Below, one piece after another: positions 31,464 through 40,424 of a stretch of 64,000 nucleotides of DNA. The notes beneath the pieces were generated by a model, which did no database searches, was not told the DNA's origin, and saw only the letters and a program-made list of their open reading frames with translations. Every line of letters begins with the position of its first letter. Position 1 is the stretch's first letter. The translations under genes and the position numbers were made by a program. Source of the DNA: Candidatus Desulfofervidaceae bacterium (GTDB lineage Bacteria; Desulfobacterota; Desulfofervidia; Desulfofervidales; Desulfofervidaceae); the NCBI GenBank assembly GCA_027064585.1, contig JAMOPI010000010.1:62001-126000 (forward strand), written 5' to 3'.

Positions 31464-31668
31464 ATTTCTTCCCCGCCTCTTCTAACTGCTTCACGGCCTC
31501 GCTGTGAGGAGCATCTTCATTGGGAAATCTGCTGGCACCTTCCTTGTAAAGCCTGCCTGCCTCTATCCCTGTTTCAATTCCCTTACCTACTCCTTTAGCT
31601 ACCATTTCTCCTGTTTTGCCTACAACTCCTGCAACAGGACCAACACTTTCAAGATTTTTGTCAATGCT
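31462..31668 (-). pseudogene. 3' fragment of an unknown gene
   Basis: A minus-strand open stretch of about 68 codons without a start: VGPVAGVVGKTGEMVAKGVG, KGIETGIEAGRLYKEGASRF, ending SEAVKQLEEAGKK. It is cut at the 45-bp palindrome at 31669. The Gly/Val repeat pattern resembles glycine-rich amphipathic or colicin-like segments, but the family is not recognised. Confidence 0.4.
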
Positions 31669-31713
31669 GGGAGTATATTTAATTCATTCAGACACAGAAT
31701 TAAATATACTCCC
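31669..31713. repeat. Perfect 17-bp inverted repeat with 11-nt loop
   Basis: GGGAGTATATTTAATTC (31669-31685) is followed by 11 bases and its exact complement GAATTAAATATACTCCC (31697-31713). It interrupts the gene fragment at 31462-31668, so it is probably the remnant or shortest form of a transposable element. No T-run follows, so it is not a terminator. Confidence 0.8.
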
Positions 31714-31854
31714 CTCGCCACGGCTATGCAGGGAAAACGGTTTATATTCCGACGGCTAACAAAAGAAGGGAAGATATAAAGAAGAAAATTTTAAAATTGG
31801 CCAGAGAAGAATGTGTCCTGCCCCTCATGGGGGCAGGACACTACCTCCTCCATT
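31714..31854 (+). pseudogene. Short 3' gene fragment after the palindrome
   Basis: Plus-strand codons read HGYAGKTVYIPTANKRREDI and KKKILKLAREECVLP to a stop near 31854. The IP--NKRR pattern resembles the C-terminus of Mor/HTH-type phage activators, but the match is too short to name. It overlaps the GTGTCCTGCCCC hairpin. Confidence 0.3.
31813..31841. repeat. Perfect 12-bp hairpin without T-run
   Basis: GTGTCCTGCCCC-TCATG-GGGGCAGGACAC. It lies at the join between the short plus-strand fragment and the minus-strand transposase remnant, so it may be a mobile-element end. Confidence 0.65.
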
Positions 31855-32028
31855 AAGCATGAGCACAAGGGGTAAAACAAAGTCTTTTGGTTTGTAACCT
31901 CTACCCACTTTTGGGCATAGGCAAATATTTATCTGTTCTTTGATTAAGCCTTAATCCATGAAGAAACTCACCAAATAAAACTAAACCTGCTCTGGGAGTG
32001 ATAACTTCGTAAGTCTTCTCTAAAATAC
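31825..32028 (-). pseudogene. N-terminal remnant of an IS1380-like transposase
   Basis: Minus-strand reading gives EVITPRAGLVLFGEFLHGLR, LNQRTDKYLPMPKSG, then after one frameshift RGYKPKDFVLPLVLMLNGGG, the typical N-terminus of IS1380-family transposases. It stops inside the GTGTCCTGCCCC hairpin. No other part of the element is present. Confidence 0.5.
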
Positions 32029-32080
32029 TTTAACTCTTTTTTTGTTTTATTGTTGTTCTTACCCCGGGAGTGTGTTTTTA

Positions 32081-32165
32081 CCTTTTAGGTGAAAGGTATT
32101 TTAAAAAAGTTGTTTTATTATGGCATACTTCCGGGGGTTCTTGGAGGGCAATCACGGATTTTGGG
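32081..32165 (+). mobile_element. Truncated MITE-like element, copy C
   Basis: Matches the right-hand 85 bp of copies A and B, from TTTTAGGTGAAAGG through GGAGGGCAATCACGG to the terminal ATTTTGGG. The left part and left end are missing. Sequence divergence is greater than between A and B. Confidence 0.6.
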
Positions 32166-32276
32166 AAAAGAGTGTATTAGCGCTCTCTCGTTTCTATTTT
32201 GGAGGTTTTCTTTTTGGAGAGACGTTCCTTTCCCTCTTTTTTCAACTTCTGCTTTTGAACACCCTTCCTGACAGAC

Positions 32277-32305
32277 TAGACAAAACCTCAAATTCTGCGC
32301 ATAAT
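32277..32305 (+). promoter_or_regulatory. Promoter of the dinG-like gene
   Basis: TAGACA (32277-32282), 17-bp spacer, CATAAT (32300-32305), 24 bp before the ATG at 32330. Confidence 0.55.
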
Positions 32306-32329
32306 GGGGTTAATTTTAGGTGAGAGAAA

Positions 32330-34222
32330 ATGCTTGCCCGTATTTTTGGACCTAAGGGATTACTGGCGCAAAAACTACCCCAGTTTGAATGGCGGGCCAC
32401 GCAACTGGAAATGGCCGAAAAGGTAGCCTCTGCCCTTAAAGAAGACCGTCTGCTTATCGTTGAAGCTGGGACCGGCACGGGTAAGACCTTTGCCTACCTT
32501 ATTCCGGCCATTTTAAGCGGCAAAAAAATAGTTATTTCTACAGGGACAAAAAGCCTTCAGGATCAACTATTTCGTAAGGATGTTCCTTTGCTTGAAAGGA
32601 TTTTAGGACAAAAATTGGACGTAGTTTATCTTAAAGGTCGTCGTAATTACCTTTGTCTTTGGCGATGGCAGGAGATACAAAGAGGAAGGCTGAATTTACC
32701 TCCTTCAACCGAGATAAAGCTTATTTCATCCTGGCTTAAAGAAACAGAAACCGGCGACATTGCTGAGGCACCTGTTTCACCAGAGTGGCCTGGCTGGGCC
32801 AATTTTACAGCCAGCACTGAGCAATGTTTAGGCCAGAAGTGTCCCTTTTGGCGGGAGTGCTTTATTAGTAAAATACGCCTTAAGGCGCAAAAGGCATTAT
32901 TAATTGTTGTTAATCATCACCTCTTTATGGCTGACTTGGCTATAAAAGAAAGGGGACACGGCTGGGTTATTCCTCCCTATGAAGCCGTTATTTTTGATGA
33001 GGCCCATCAGTTAGAAGAAGTCGTCAGCGAATATTTTGGCGTAGAGGTAAGTAATCTGCGTATCAAAGAGTTGCTACGAGACATAAAGTCTTTTTTAGAA
33101 CAACCCTTTCCTCCAGAATTAAACAAGGCCATGCAGCAGACATATTTGCAAAATGAGGCATTTTTTAAAACATTTGTAACTATTAAAGGCAGGGTAAGTT
33201 TAAGGCAGATCTTTACCCCCGTCGTTTTAGAAACAAGGGTGCAGGCCTTACAGGATAAGCTTTCTCACCTGTTAGAACTTATCCATAAGTGTAAGATGTC
33301 AGAGGAGGTAAAAGACAATCTAGAACAACGCATAAAGGTGATAAAGACGGATCTCAAATTTACCTGTGCCATGGATAAACCTGATTATGCCTATTGGGCC
33401 GAGAAGCGCAAGCGCAGTGTTGCCATTGGCTGTTCCCCTATACGCGCAGACTTAATCCTTAGGAAAGTTCTTTATCCTAAGGTTAGAAGCATCATCTTTA
33501 CCTCTGCTACCCTCAATGCCGGCGATGATTTTGGTTTTTTAAAGGCCAGCCTTGGTTTGCCTTCAGATACCGAAGGTGTTACCCTTGCCTCTCCGTTTGA
33601 TTATCAACAGCAGGCCCTTTTATATCTACCCCCATCTATGCCTGATCCTAATGGACCTGATTTTATCAAGGCATCGGCTAAAGAGATTATCAAAATCCTT
33701 TCTTCTTCCCAAGGAAGGGCGTTGGTGTTATTCACTAACATTCAAAATATGAAAGAGGTATATACGCTGGTGCGGCCACAGCTACCTTATAAGATCTTTT
33801 TACAGGGAGAACAATCGCCGCCGCGCCTGTTGGAGATGTTTAAAAAAGATATCCATTCTGTGCTTTTTGCCACGGCCAGTTTTTGGGAAGGAATAGATGT
33901 GCCAGGTGAGACCCTAAGTTGTGTAATTATTGACCGTTTACCCTTTTCTGTTCCAGATGATCCCTTGGTGCAGGCCAAAACCGAAGTATTAAAGGCTCAA
34001 GGCAAAAGTCCCTTTTGGTGCTACCAGGTGCCGCAGGCCATCATCAGCCTTAAACAAGGGCTGGGACGACTCATTCGGCACCGTCAGGATAGAGGCGTGC
34101 TGGCCATCCTGGATCCCCGCTTGTACACAAAGAGCTATGGTCACCGTTTTTTACAGAACTTACCCTCTTGCAAAATTACTAAGGATATAAAGGATGTGGA
34201 GAAATTTTTTAAGCAAGTTTAA
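32330..34222 (+). CDS. DinG/XPD-family iron-sulfur DNA helicase
   Basis: A 630-residue superfamily 2 helicase: Walker A in EAGTGTGKTFAYLIPA (about 47-62), cysteines for a [4Fe-4S] cluster (CLWRW near 104 and CLGQKCPFWREC), DEAH box VIFDEAHQLEE, then ATASFWEGIDVPGETLSCVI and QGLGRLIRHRQDRGVL of the second RecA domain. DinG-type enzymes unwind DNA 5'-3' and resolve R-loops or replication blocks. The N-terminal exonuclease of Gram-positive DinG is absent. ATG follows AGGTGAGAG. It overlaps the PAP2 gene by 29 nt. Confidence 0.92.
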   Translation: MLARIFGPKGLLAQKLPQFEWRATQLEMAEKVASALKEDRLLIVEAGTGTGKTFAYLIPAILSGKKIVISTGTKSLQDQLFRKDVPLLERILGQKLDVVYLKGRRNYLCLWRWQEIQRGRLNLPPSTEIKLISSWLKETETGDIAEAPVSPEWPGWANFTASTEQCLGQKCPFWRECFISKIRLKAQKALLIVVNHHLFMADLAIKERGHGWVIPPYEAVIFDEAHQLEEVVSEYFGVEVSNLRIKELLRDIKSFLEQPFPPELNKAMQQTYLQNEAFFKTFVTIKGRVSLRQIFTPVVLETRVQALQDKLSHLLELIHKCKMSEEVKDNLEQRIKVIKTDLKFTCAMDKPDYAYWAEKRKRSVAIGCSPIRADLILRKVLYPKVRSIIFTSATLNAGDDFGFLKASLGLPSDTEGVTLASPFDYQQQALLYLPPSMPDPNGPDFIKASAKEIIKILSSSQGRALVLFTNIQNMKEVYTLVRPQLPYKIFLQGEQSPPRLLEMFKKDIHSVLFATASFWEGIDVPGETLSCVIIDRLPFSVPDDPLVQAKTEVLKAQGKSPFWCYQVPQAIISLKQGLGRLIRHRQDRGVLAILDPRLYTKSYGHRFLQNLPSCKITKDIKDVEKFFKQV

Positions 34223-35069
34223 GCCTTTACCCTATGACATTTTAAACAGTATTTTTGTGGCCTTTTTATTAGGCCTGAGTGCTGTTTTTCGCCACCGTTT
34301 GCCAAATGTAGGACATTTGGTTTGTGTTTACCTTGGCCTTTTACTCATGATTACCTTATGTAGCGTCCTTCCTGCTGATTTTGATAAAAGGATATCTCTT
34401 ATTCACTTTTTTTATCCCTTAATCCTTGTGCCTATTGTCTTTGAGAGTCTGGGTAACTTAATTATTTATATTAACCTCCACTTTTGGGATCCAACCCTGG
34501 CTCGCCTGGACACTCTTATTTGCGGTGTTGCACCCTGTGTTTATCTACAAAGGTTTATACGTCCTTGGCTTACCGAAATCCTCCAACTGGCTTATATAAG
34601 TTATTATTTCATGCCCGCTATTTTAGGTATAGCCTTTTGGTGCCGTAAGGATAAGAGGCTCCCCAGCGCAATCTTTACCACTCTTTTGGGTTTTTATATT
34701 TCTTATATTGGTTATCTTCTCTTCCCAGCCCTGGGACCAAGGTTTTACCTGGCCGATCCCCATTGCGTTTATGAACATACTTTCCTTGCTAAACAGATTG
34801 CTCACTGTCTCAACGTGCTAGAACATAACAAGACCGATGCTTTTCCCAGTGGACATACCCAAATCAGCCTGATGTGTACCTATTTTGCAGGATACTTAGG
34901 GAAAAAATGGGCGGCCATCTACGCTATTCTGACCACCCTTTTAATCATCTCTACCATTTATTGCCGCTACCATTATCTGGTAGATGTCATTGCTGGCATT
35001 CTTTTGGCTGGCATCTGTTTGAAAATTGCCCCCAAATTAGAGGCATGTCTCAAGCGCTTTGGCAATTAA
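34194..35069 (+). CDS. PAP2-superfamily membrane phosphatase
   Basis: A 291-residue membrane protein with about seven hydrophobic segments and the PAP2 motifs [15 protein letters not shown] (residues about 213-227) and [13 protein letters not shown] (about 260). The first motif Lys and the two His residues are the catalytic set. It acts on lipid phosphates at the membrane, possibly undecaprenyl diphosphate or inositol phospholipids. The start overlaps the dinG end, and the 3' end overlaps convergent leuB by 33 nt. Confidence 0.85.
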   Translation: MWRNFLSKFKPLPYDILNSIFVAFLLGLSAVFRHRLPNVGHLVCVYLGLLLMITLCSVLPADFDKRISLIHFFYPLILVPIVFESLGNLIIYINLHFWDPTLARLDTLICGVAPCVYLQRFIRPWLTEILQLAYISYYFMPAILGIAFWCRKDKRLPSAIFTTLLGFYISYIGYLLFPALGPRFYLADPHCVYEHTFLAKQIAHCLNVLEHNKTDAFPSGHTQISLMCTYFAGYLGKKWAAIYAILTTLLIISTIYCRYHYLVDVIAGILLAGICLKIAPKLEACLKRFGN

Positions 35070-36119
35070 ATCTCCCATTTTTTCTGTTCCAACCAAGGTC
35101 TTGCCCTCTTCCCAGATGTCCTTGGTGCGGTAGCCTTGGTTTAAGACGGTCTGGACTGCCTTATCAATGGCTACTTCCAGATCAGGCCGATCAAAGCTAT
35201 AGGTGAACATCATACCCACAGAGTTGATTGTGGCGATGGGGTTGGCAATGTCCTGACCAGCAATATCCGGGGCCGAGCCATGAATAGGTTCATAAAGGCC
35301 AGTTTTGCCACCAATGCTGGCCGAGGGTAGCATACCCAAAGAACCGGTCAGCATGGCGCAGGCATCACTTAGAATGTCACCAAAGATGTTGGTCGTAAGG
35401 ATGACATCAAATTGTTTGGGCCAGCGGATAATCTGCATGGCCGCATTGTCTACATACATGTGAGATAGCTCTATATCAGGATAATCCTTATGTACCTCTG
35501 TAACTACCTCTCGCCAAAGCACGGTTGCCTCTAAGACGTTGGCCTTATCCACGCTGATCACTCTTTTTCTGCGCCTTCTGGCCGTTTCAAAGGCTACCTT
35601 GGCGATACGTCTGATTTCATGTTCCCTGTATTTTAAGGTATTTATGCCCACCCTTTCTCCATTCTCTACAATTATTCCCCTTGGTTCACCAAAATAGATA
35701 CCACTTGTTAACTCTCTAACGACCATTACATCCACGCCCTGTACCACCTCTGGCTTAAGGGAAGAAGCACCGAGTAAGGCATCATAAAGCTTGGCTGGAC
35801 GCAGGTTAGCAAAGGCCTCAAGAAGCTTGCGCAGACCCAATAACGCCTTCTCTGGCCTGATGTCAAAGTCCAAATTATCCCACTTAGGGCCACCTACGGC
35901 CCCAAGTAATACGGCATTGGCCTTTAAGACCAAATCCTGGGTTTCCTGCGGAAAGGGTACGCCAAATTTGTCAATGGCACATCCTCCGATTAATCCTTCT
36001 TTCAGCTCAAAGGAAAGGTCTGTCTTCTTTTCAATCACGCGTAGGACCTTTAAGGCCTGCCGCATAATTTCTGGTCCAATTCCGTCTCCAGGTAAAACGG
36101 CAATGTTAAAAACCGGCAT
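35037..36119 (-). CDS. leuB: 3-isopropylmalate dehydrogenase
   Basis: A 360-residue protein: [18 protein letters not shown] at the start, [23 protein letters not shown] and the [19 protein letters not shown] segment, then [19 protein letters not shown] and [20 protein letters not shown]. It converts 3-isopropylmalate to 2-oxoisocaproate with NAD in leucine synthesis. ATG at 36119 has GGAGGAGC directly upstream; a GTG 12 nt earlier lies in that ribosome site. It is not next to leuA, which sits at 47612. Confidence 0.95.
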   Translation of the reverse strand: MPVFNIAVLPGDGIGPEIMRQALKVLRVIEKKTDLSFELKEGLIGGCAIDKFGVPFPQETQDLVLKANAVLLGAVGGPKWDNLDFDIRPEKALLGLRKLLEAFANLRPAKLYDALLGASSLKPEVVQGVDVMVVRELTSGIYFGEPRGIIVENGERVGINTLKYREHEIRRIAKVAFETARRRRKRVISVDKANVLEATVLWREVVTEVHKDYPDIELSHMYVDNAAMQIIRWPKQFDVILTTNIFGDILSDACAMLTGSLGMLPSASIGGKTGLYEPIHGSAPDIAGQDIANPIATINSVGMMFTYSFDRPDLEVAIDKAVQTVLNQGYRTKDIWEEGKTLVGTEKMGDLIAKALETCL

Positions 36120-36141
36120 AAGCTCCTCCACTTATAAGGGT

Positions 36142-37479
36142 TTATCCATTCAGATTTTCTTGGATCTTTCTTGTCCATTTCGCGAAGATAGGTTTAAAGG
36201 CATGCTTACGTTTACCGGCCATTCCTCCTATCCATACCTGACATCCTTTTTCGCAAGGCTCAAGCCTTATCCACAATCTTTGGGGAATGATAAAAAAGCT
36301 AACCATCAATCCCCCAATTAACACTAAACAACCCAACCAAACAACCCACCTTCCAGGATCCTTTCTTACTTCTATGCCTGTATACCGGGTAAAGTCTTTC
36401 ACCACAAATACATATTTATCCTTGCGGTGCATGGCGTCAAATTCAGGAAAGTTGCTTAAGAGGATAATTTCTTCTTTCTTTTTTTGGTTGGGGCGGGTTA
36501 AAATCAGCAAAAAGGCAGGTCCAAGATTGCGAAAATCACTCGTGGCATTAACCAGTTTTATTGTACCTAAATTATGGGGAAGAGACACTTCTCTGTTAAA
36601 CGGTACCGTCACATAGAATTTTTTACCTATATTCCGTTCTATAATTTCTAAATGAATGGTGGGATTAGAGGCGACACCAAAATTAGCCTGATAAAAGCGA
36701 TAGCCCTTATAATCCAAAGGCGAATTGACTTTAATGGTGGTTTTAAATCTTTTGTTTCGATCAATGAGGGTAATATAAGAACAATATTCTTTGGGTATTC
36801 CATTTTGATAGTATTTCACTACAAACTTATCACACTTAAGACTAAAAGGCAGATTGTATAACTGATGGTGCCTTCTTCCTTCTAAAAAGACAGTATTACT
36901 TCTTTCTCCCTCTGCAATGAACATCATGCCTGAAAAACCAAAAATAGAACTGATTAAGGCACCGATAAGGACAATTAAAATGCCGGCATGGATAATGTAA
37001 GGGCCTAAATAGCTGATATGACCTTTCTTAAGGTGAAAGGTAAGTCCTAGATTGTCTTCTACCGTTGATAATTCTCCATGTTCCTTTTTTAGCACGCCCA
37101 AGAGTTTTTCTTTGGCTTCCTTTAGCGATAATCTGGTCGTGCAATGTGTGGTCAAAGGCAAATGCTCAAAGAATGTTTTATCAATAACCTTTTTTTCTAA
37201 GCGGTATAACCTCCAGGTTTTGGGCCATCTCTCTAGGGAACAGACGATGAGGTTGATAGAGAAAAGGACTAGAAGGAATTGAAACCAAGAACAATGGTAG
37301 ATGTCGTAAAGACTTAATGCATTTATCAATTTAGCGCCTACACTGCCAAATGCATGCGTATATACTTGGGGCGGTTCATTTTGAGGCAAAAGTGTACCAA
37401 TGGTACAAGCAATAGCTAAAAAAATTAGTAAAAAAATAGTAAGTTTTACTGATTTAAAAAAGGTCAAAACTTTTTTCAT
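36142..37479 (-). CDS. Cytochrome c biogenesis protein Ccs1/ResB
   Basis: A 445-residue membrane protein with N-terminal segments (LTIFLLIFLAIACTIGTLLP; FQFLLVLFSINLIVC), a third at YIIHAGILIVLIGALISSIF, a large periplasmic domain and a fourth segment VWLGCLVLIGGLMVSFFIIP. This is the ResB/Ccs1 layout. With CcsA (52166) it forms the System II heme export and ligation machine needed for DsrJ. ATG at 37479 follows AGAGAAG; a GTG 6 nt upstream is possible. It lies 22 bp upstream of leuB. Confidence 0.9.
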   Translation of the reverse strand: MKKVLTFFKSVKLTIFLLIFLAIACTIGTLLPQNEPPQVYTHAFGSVGAKLINALSLYDIYHCSWFQFLLVLFSINLIVCSLERWPKTWRLYRLEKKVIDKTFFEHLPLTTHCTTRLSLKEAKEKLLGVLKKEHGELSTVEDNLGLTFHLKKGHISYLGPYIIHAGILIVLIGALISSIFGFSGMMFIAEGERSNTVFLEGRRHHQLYNLPFSLKCDKFVVKYYQNGIPKEYCSYITLIDRNKRFKTTIKVNSPLDYKGYRFYQANFGVASNPTIHLEIIERNIGKKFYVTVPFNREVSLPHNLGTIKLVNATSDFRNLGPAFLLILTRPNQKKKEEIILLSNFPEFDAMHRKDKYVFVVKDFTRYTGIEVRKDPGRWVVWLGCLVLIGGLMVSFFIIPQRLWIRLEPCEKGCQVWIGGMAGKRKHAFKPIFAKWTRKIQENLNG

Positions 37480-37615
37480 AAACACTTCTCTTTAAGCTTA
37501 ATTTCGGATCAAAGTAGCATTCATATCCTAGTGTGTCAATAGGATGACCAGTTAAGACATAAGAACGCAAATAGACCTCAAAAAGGGAAGGCCGCAGATA
37601 AAGAATTACAAAAAA

Positions 37616-37708
37616 TGGCGGAGAGAGCGGGATTCGAACCCGCGGTAGGGCTTCTAACCCTACACTCGCTTAGCAGGCGAGCGCCTTCGACCACTCGGCC
37701 ATCTCTCC
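37616..37708 (-). tRNA. tRNA-Ser (anticodon GCT)
   Basis: Long variable arm typical of serine tRNAs. Acceptor GGAGAGA/TCTCTCC, anticodon loop CTGCTAA giving GCT, T loop GTTCGAATC and encoded CCA (37618-37616). Nineteen bases separate it from the other tRNA-Ser. Confidence 0.95.
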
Positions 37709-37727
37709 GCGTTTAACCATTTCACGC

Positions 37728-37821
37728 TGGCGGAGGGAGAGGGATTTGAACCCCCGGAGGGCCCTTTAAGACCCTCAGCGGTTTTCAAGACCGCCGCCTT
37801 CAACCACTCGGCCATCCCTCC
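37728..37821 (-). tRNA. tRNA-Ser (anticodon TGA)
   Basis: Acceptor GGAGGGA/TCCCTCC, anticodon loop CTTGAAA giving TGA, a long variable arm and encoded CCA. It is transcribed ahead of tRNA-Ser(GCT), probably as one unit. Confidence 0.95.
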
Positions 37822-37950
37822 AAATTCATTAAAATAAGTAGCATGGTTTCCAAGTATAGTCAAGGCTTAAGGAGTCTTTTTCAGGTTATCTCCTTTCTTT
37901 CCATTTTTTAGAAAATGTGGTAAAAGCCCTAAAGGGAGGTGCTTGGTAGG

Positions 37951-39678
37951 ATGAATCTTTCATTGGCTGGGATTATAGCTGTGGCCAAAGGGGAGAAGCC
38001 TGGTGATTTGTTATTAAAAAATGCCAAGGTGGTGAATGTCTTTACGGGTGAAATAGAGGAGGCGGATGTTGTTATTGTAGATAAATATATTGCTGGAATT
38101 GGCAATTACAGTGAGGCTAAGCAAGTTATTAATCTCAAGCATAGGTATCTCATCCCTGGTCTTATGGATGCCCATCTTCATCTGGAAAGCACATTACTTA
38201 CGCCTGCTGCCTTTGCGGCGAGTGTCCTTCCTCATGGCACGACCTCTGTCTTTATTGATCCCCATGAAATTGCCAATGTATTGGGTATAAATGGAATTAA
38301 TTATTTGCTAAAAGCGACGGAGGACGTCTGGCTTAACTTCTTTATTCTCATTCCTTCTTGTGTGCCGGCTACGCATCTGGAGACGGCTGGAGCTGAGATT
38401 ACAGCTACAGATATTGCCAAACTGCTTCATCATCCGCGTGTTGTGGGACTGGCAGAAATGATGAACTATCCAGGGGTGTTAAATGGAGATGATTCTGTCT
38501 TACAAAAAATCAAGACTGCCCAGCGTGCCCAAAAGGTGATAGATGGCCATGCTCCCTTTGTGCGGGGAAAAGACCTGCAGGCTTATGTGAGTGCAGGTAT
38601 TGACTCTGACCATGAAACAACTAGGCTTGATGAGGCCAAAGAAAAGCTTGCCGCAGGGATGTGGTTGATGATAAGGGAGGGCACGGCGGCCAAGAATTTG
38701 CATTCCCTTTTGCCGGCCGTAAATGCATTTAGCCTTCACCGTTGCCTCTTTTGCACCGATGATAAAGAGGCAGCCGATTTGCTTAAAGAAGGTCATATTG
38801 ATTATATTATCCGTCTGGCGATAAAGGCAGGTTTAAATCCTGTTTGGGCAATAAAGATGGCCACTTTTAACTGTGCGCAGCGCTTTGGATTAAAGGGAAT
38901 TGGTGCGGTTGCGCCTGGTTATATAGCGGATATGGCCGTGGTAGAGGATTTAGAGAATTTTGAGGTTGTTATGACCATAAAAGACGGAGAGGTAGTCTTT
39001 GAAGAAGGAGTATTAAAGGTACAGCCCTCTGTTTATGTTGAGCCACAGGTAACCAATACCATTAACATAGCTGAGATAACCCCAGAAAGTTTCAAACTAA
39101 AAATAACTTCCAATCGTGCCCATGTTATTGGTTTGGTTGAAGGACAGATTGTTACCGAACACCTGATAAAAGAAGTCAAAAGGAATAAGCAGGGAGAGGT
39201 TATTTCCGATCCCGATAGGGATATATTAAAAATGGCCGTGATAGAAAGACATCAGGCTAGTGGGAATATTGGTTTGGGATTGCTTTCTGGGCTTGGGCTT
39301 AAAAGAGGAGCCATAGCCCAAACCGTGGCCCATGACAGTCATAACCTTATCGTTGTTGGCACTAACGATCAGGACATGTATGTGGCGGTAAAGGCCATTA
39401 AGGCCATGCAAGGTGGCTTTGTGGTGGTAGAAAATGGCATGGTCAAGGCAGGTCTTTCTCTGCCAATTGCGGGGCTTATTTCACCCCTTAAGGCCGAAGA
39501 AGTGGCCTTACATATGGAACAATTATGCGCTACAGCCAAACAATTGGGAGTTATACTTCAAAATCCCTTTTTGTCCCTCGCCTTTGTCGCCCTGCCTGTG
39601 ATTCCCAAATTGCGCCTTACGGATAAAGGGCTGGTGGATGTAGAAAAATTTGCGTTCATTCCCCTGGAGGCAACATGA
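37951..39678 (+). CDS. ade: Adenine deaminase
   Basis: A 575-residue amidohydrolase: metal-binding [12 protein letters not shown] in [21 protein letters not shown], the [20 protein letters not shown] segment and CTDDKEA. This is the adenine deaminase (Ade) order, with a C-terminal domain carrying [16 protein letters not shown]. It converts adenine to hypoxanthine plus ammonia for purine salvage. The start could be ATG 37951 or GTG 37939; GGGAGG at 37934 overlaps the latter. It overlaps dtd by 4 nt. Confidence 0.92.
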   Translation: MNLSLAGIIAVAKGEKPGDLLLKNAKVVNVFTGEIEEADVVIVDKYIAGIGNYSEAKQVINLKHRYLIPGLMDAHLHLESTLLTPAAFAASVLPHGTTSVFIDPHEIANVLGINGINYLLKATEDVWLNFFILIPSCVPATHLETAGAEITATDIAKLLHHPRVVGLAEMMNYPGVLNGDDSVLQKIKTAQRAQKVIDGHAPFVRGKDLQAYVSAGIDSDHETTRLDEAKEKLAAGMWLMIREGTAAKNLHSLLPAVNAFSLHRCLFCTDDKEAADLLKEGHIDYIIRLAIKAGLNPVWAIKMATFNCAQRFGLKGIGAVAPGYIADMAVVEDLENFEVVMTIKDGEVVFEEGVLKVQPSVYVEPQVTNTINIAEITPESFKLKITSNRAHVIGLVEGQIVTEHLIKEVKRNKQGEVISDPDRDILKMAVIERHQASGNIGLGLLSGLGLKRGAIAQTVAHDSHNLIVVGTNDQDMYVAVKAIKAMQGGFVVVENGMVKAGLSLPIAGLISPLKAEEVALHMEQLCATAKQLGVILQNPFLSLAFVALPVIPKLRLTDKGLVDVEKFAFIPLEAT

Positions 39679-40112
39679 GGGCGCTGGTGCAGCGCGTAAA
39701 AGAAGCTCAAGTAGTGGTAGAGGGAAAGGTTATAGGCAAGATTGGTAAGGGTGTTTTGGTCTTTTTAGGAGTGGCCAAGGGTGATACAGAAGCTGCCGCT
39801 GCCTGGCTAGCTAAAAAGATTTGTCATTTGCGCATATTTGAAGACGAAACGGGCAAGCTAAACCTTTCTTTAAACGATATTGGCGGCAGTGCCCTGATCG
39901 TTTCTCAATTTACCCTTTATGGTGATTGCAAAAAGGGCAGGCGTCCCTCTTTTGATAAAGCGGCCTCTCCGGCTGAGGCCAAGGTCTTGTATGAAAAGTT
40001 TATTGAACTGGTTAAGGCCCAAGGGATTTCCGTAGCTACTGGTCAGTTTGGCGCCTTTATGCAGGTGTATCTTATTAATGATGGTCCTGTTACCCTTCTT
40101 TTGGAGAAATAA
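39675..40112 (+). CDS. dtd: D-aminoacyl-tRNA deacylase
   Basis: A 145-residue protein with the Dtd signatures [18 protein letters not shown] and [20 protein letters not shown], which contain the cross-subunit Gly-cisPro-type pocket equivalent and the catalytic Thr region. It removes D-amino acids mischarged on tRNA. ATGA overlap with ade indicates an operon. Confidence 0.95.
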   Translation: MRALVQRVKEAQVVVEGKVIGKIGKGVLVFLGVAKGDTEAAAAWLAKKICHLRIFEDETGKLNLSLNDIGGSALIVSQFTLYGDCKKGRRPSFDKAASPAEAKVLYEKFIELVKAQGISVATGQFGAFMQVYLINDGPVTLLLEK

Positions 40113-40114
40113 CT

Positions 40115-40354
40115 ATGCGCAGCCGGTTTTGGTATGTAGAATTACCACGGGATAAGATTGCCCTTTTTCAATGGATCTTAGGGGCATATGATGGTCTGGC
40201 TCAATTTCGCACAATAGATAGGTTTAAGGCCGTCGTGGAACTGATGGTTCCACCTGGTAATGAAGCAGATGTTGAGGCCGTTATCAAGGCCCTTTCTCAA
40301 GAATGGAATTGTCCTTTGAAATTGCATTTTAGTCGTCCTGGTTGTTTGGAATGA
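40115..40354 (+). CDS. DUF4911-family protein
   Basis: A 79-residue protein: WYVELPRDKIALFQWILGAY, DGLAQFRTIDRFKAVVELMV. It matches small DUF4911 proteins found after dtd or similar genes in Desulfobacterota. It lies 2 bp after dtd and is probably co-translated. Function unknown. Confidence 0.75.
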   Translation: MRSRFWYVELPRDKIALFQWILGAYDGLAQFRTIDRFKAVVELMVPPGNEADVEAVIKALSQEWNCPLKLHFSRPGCLE

Positions 40355-40391
40355 CTTGCGATATAAATTTTCTTTGTAAATTTCACTTATC

Positions 40392-40420
40392 AATGCAAAT
40401 TTTCCTTGCAAATTTGCATT
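40392..40420. repeat. Perfect 11-bp inverted repeat before the ATPase gene
   Basis: AATGCAAATTT-TCCTTGC-AAATTTGCATT, ending 4 bp before the first ATG of the AAA ATPase. There is no ribosome site in between. Likely an operator or an RNA hairpin covering the start. Confidence 0.6.
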
Positions 40421-40424
40421 AAAC

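Noticed and set aside
31813-31841. Terminator
   Set aside because: The stem is strong but no T-run follows on either strand.
37660-37863. Minus-strand frame over the two tRNA-Ser genes
   Set aside because: It lies on the tRNA sequences themselves (GSNPSPS-type peptide), a typical spurious translation.
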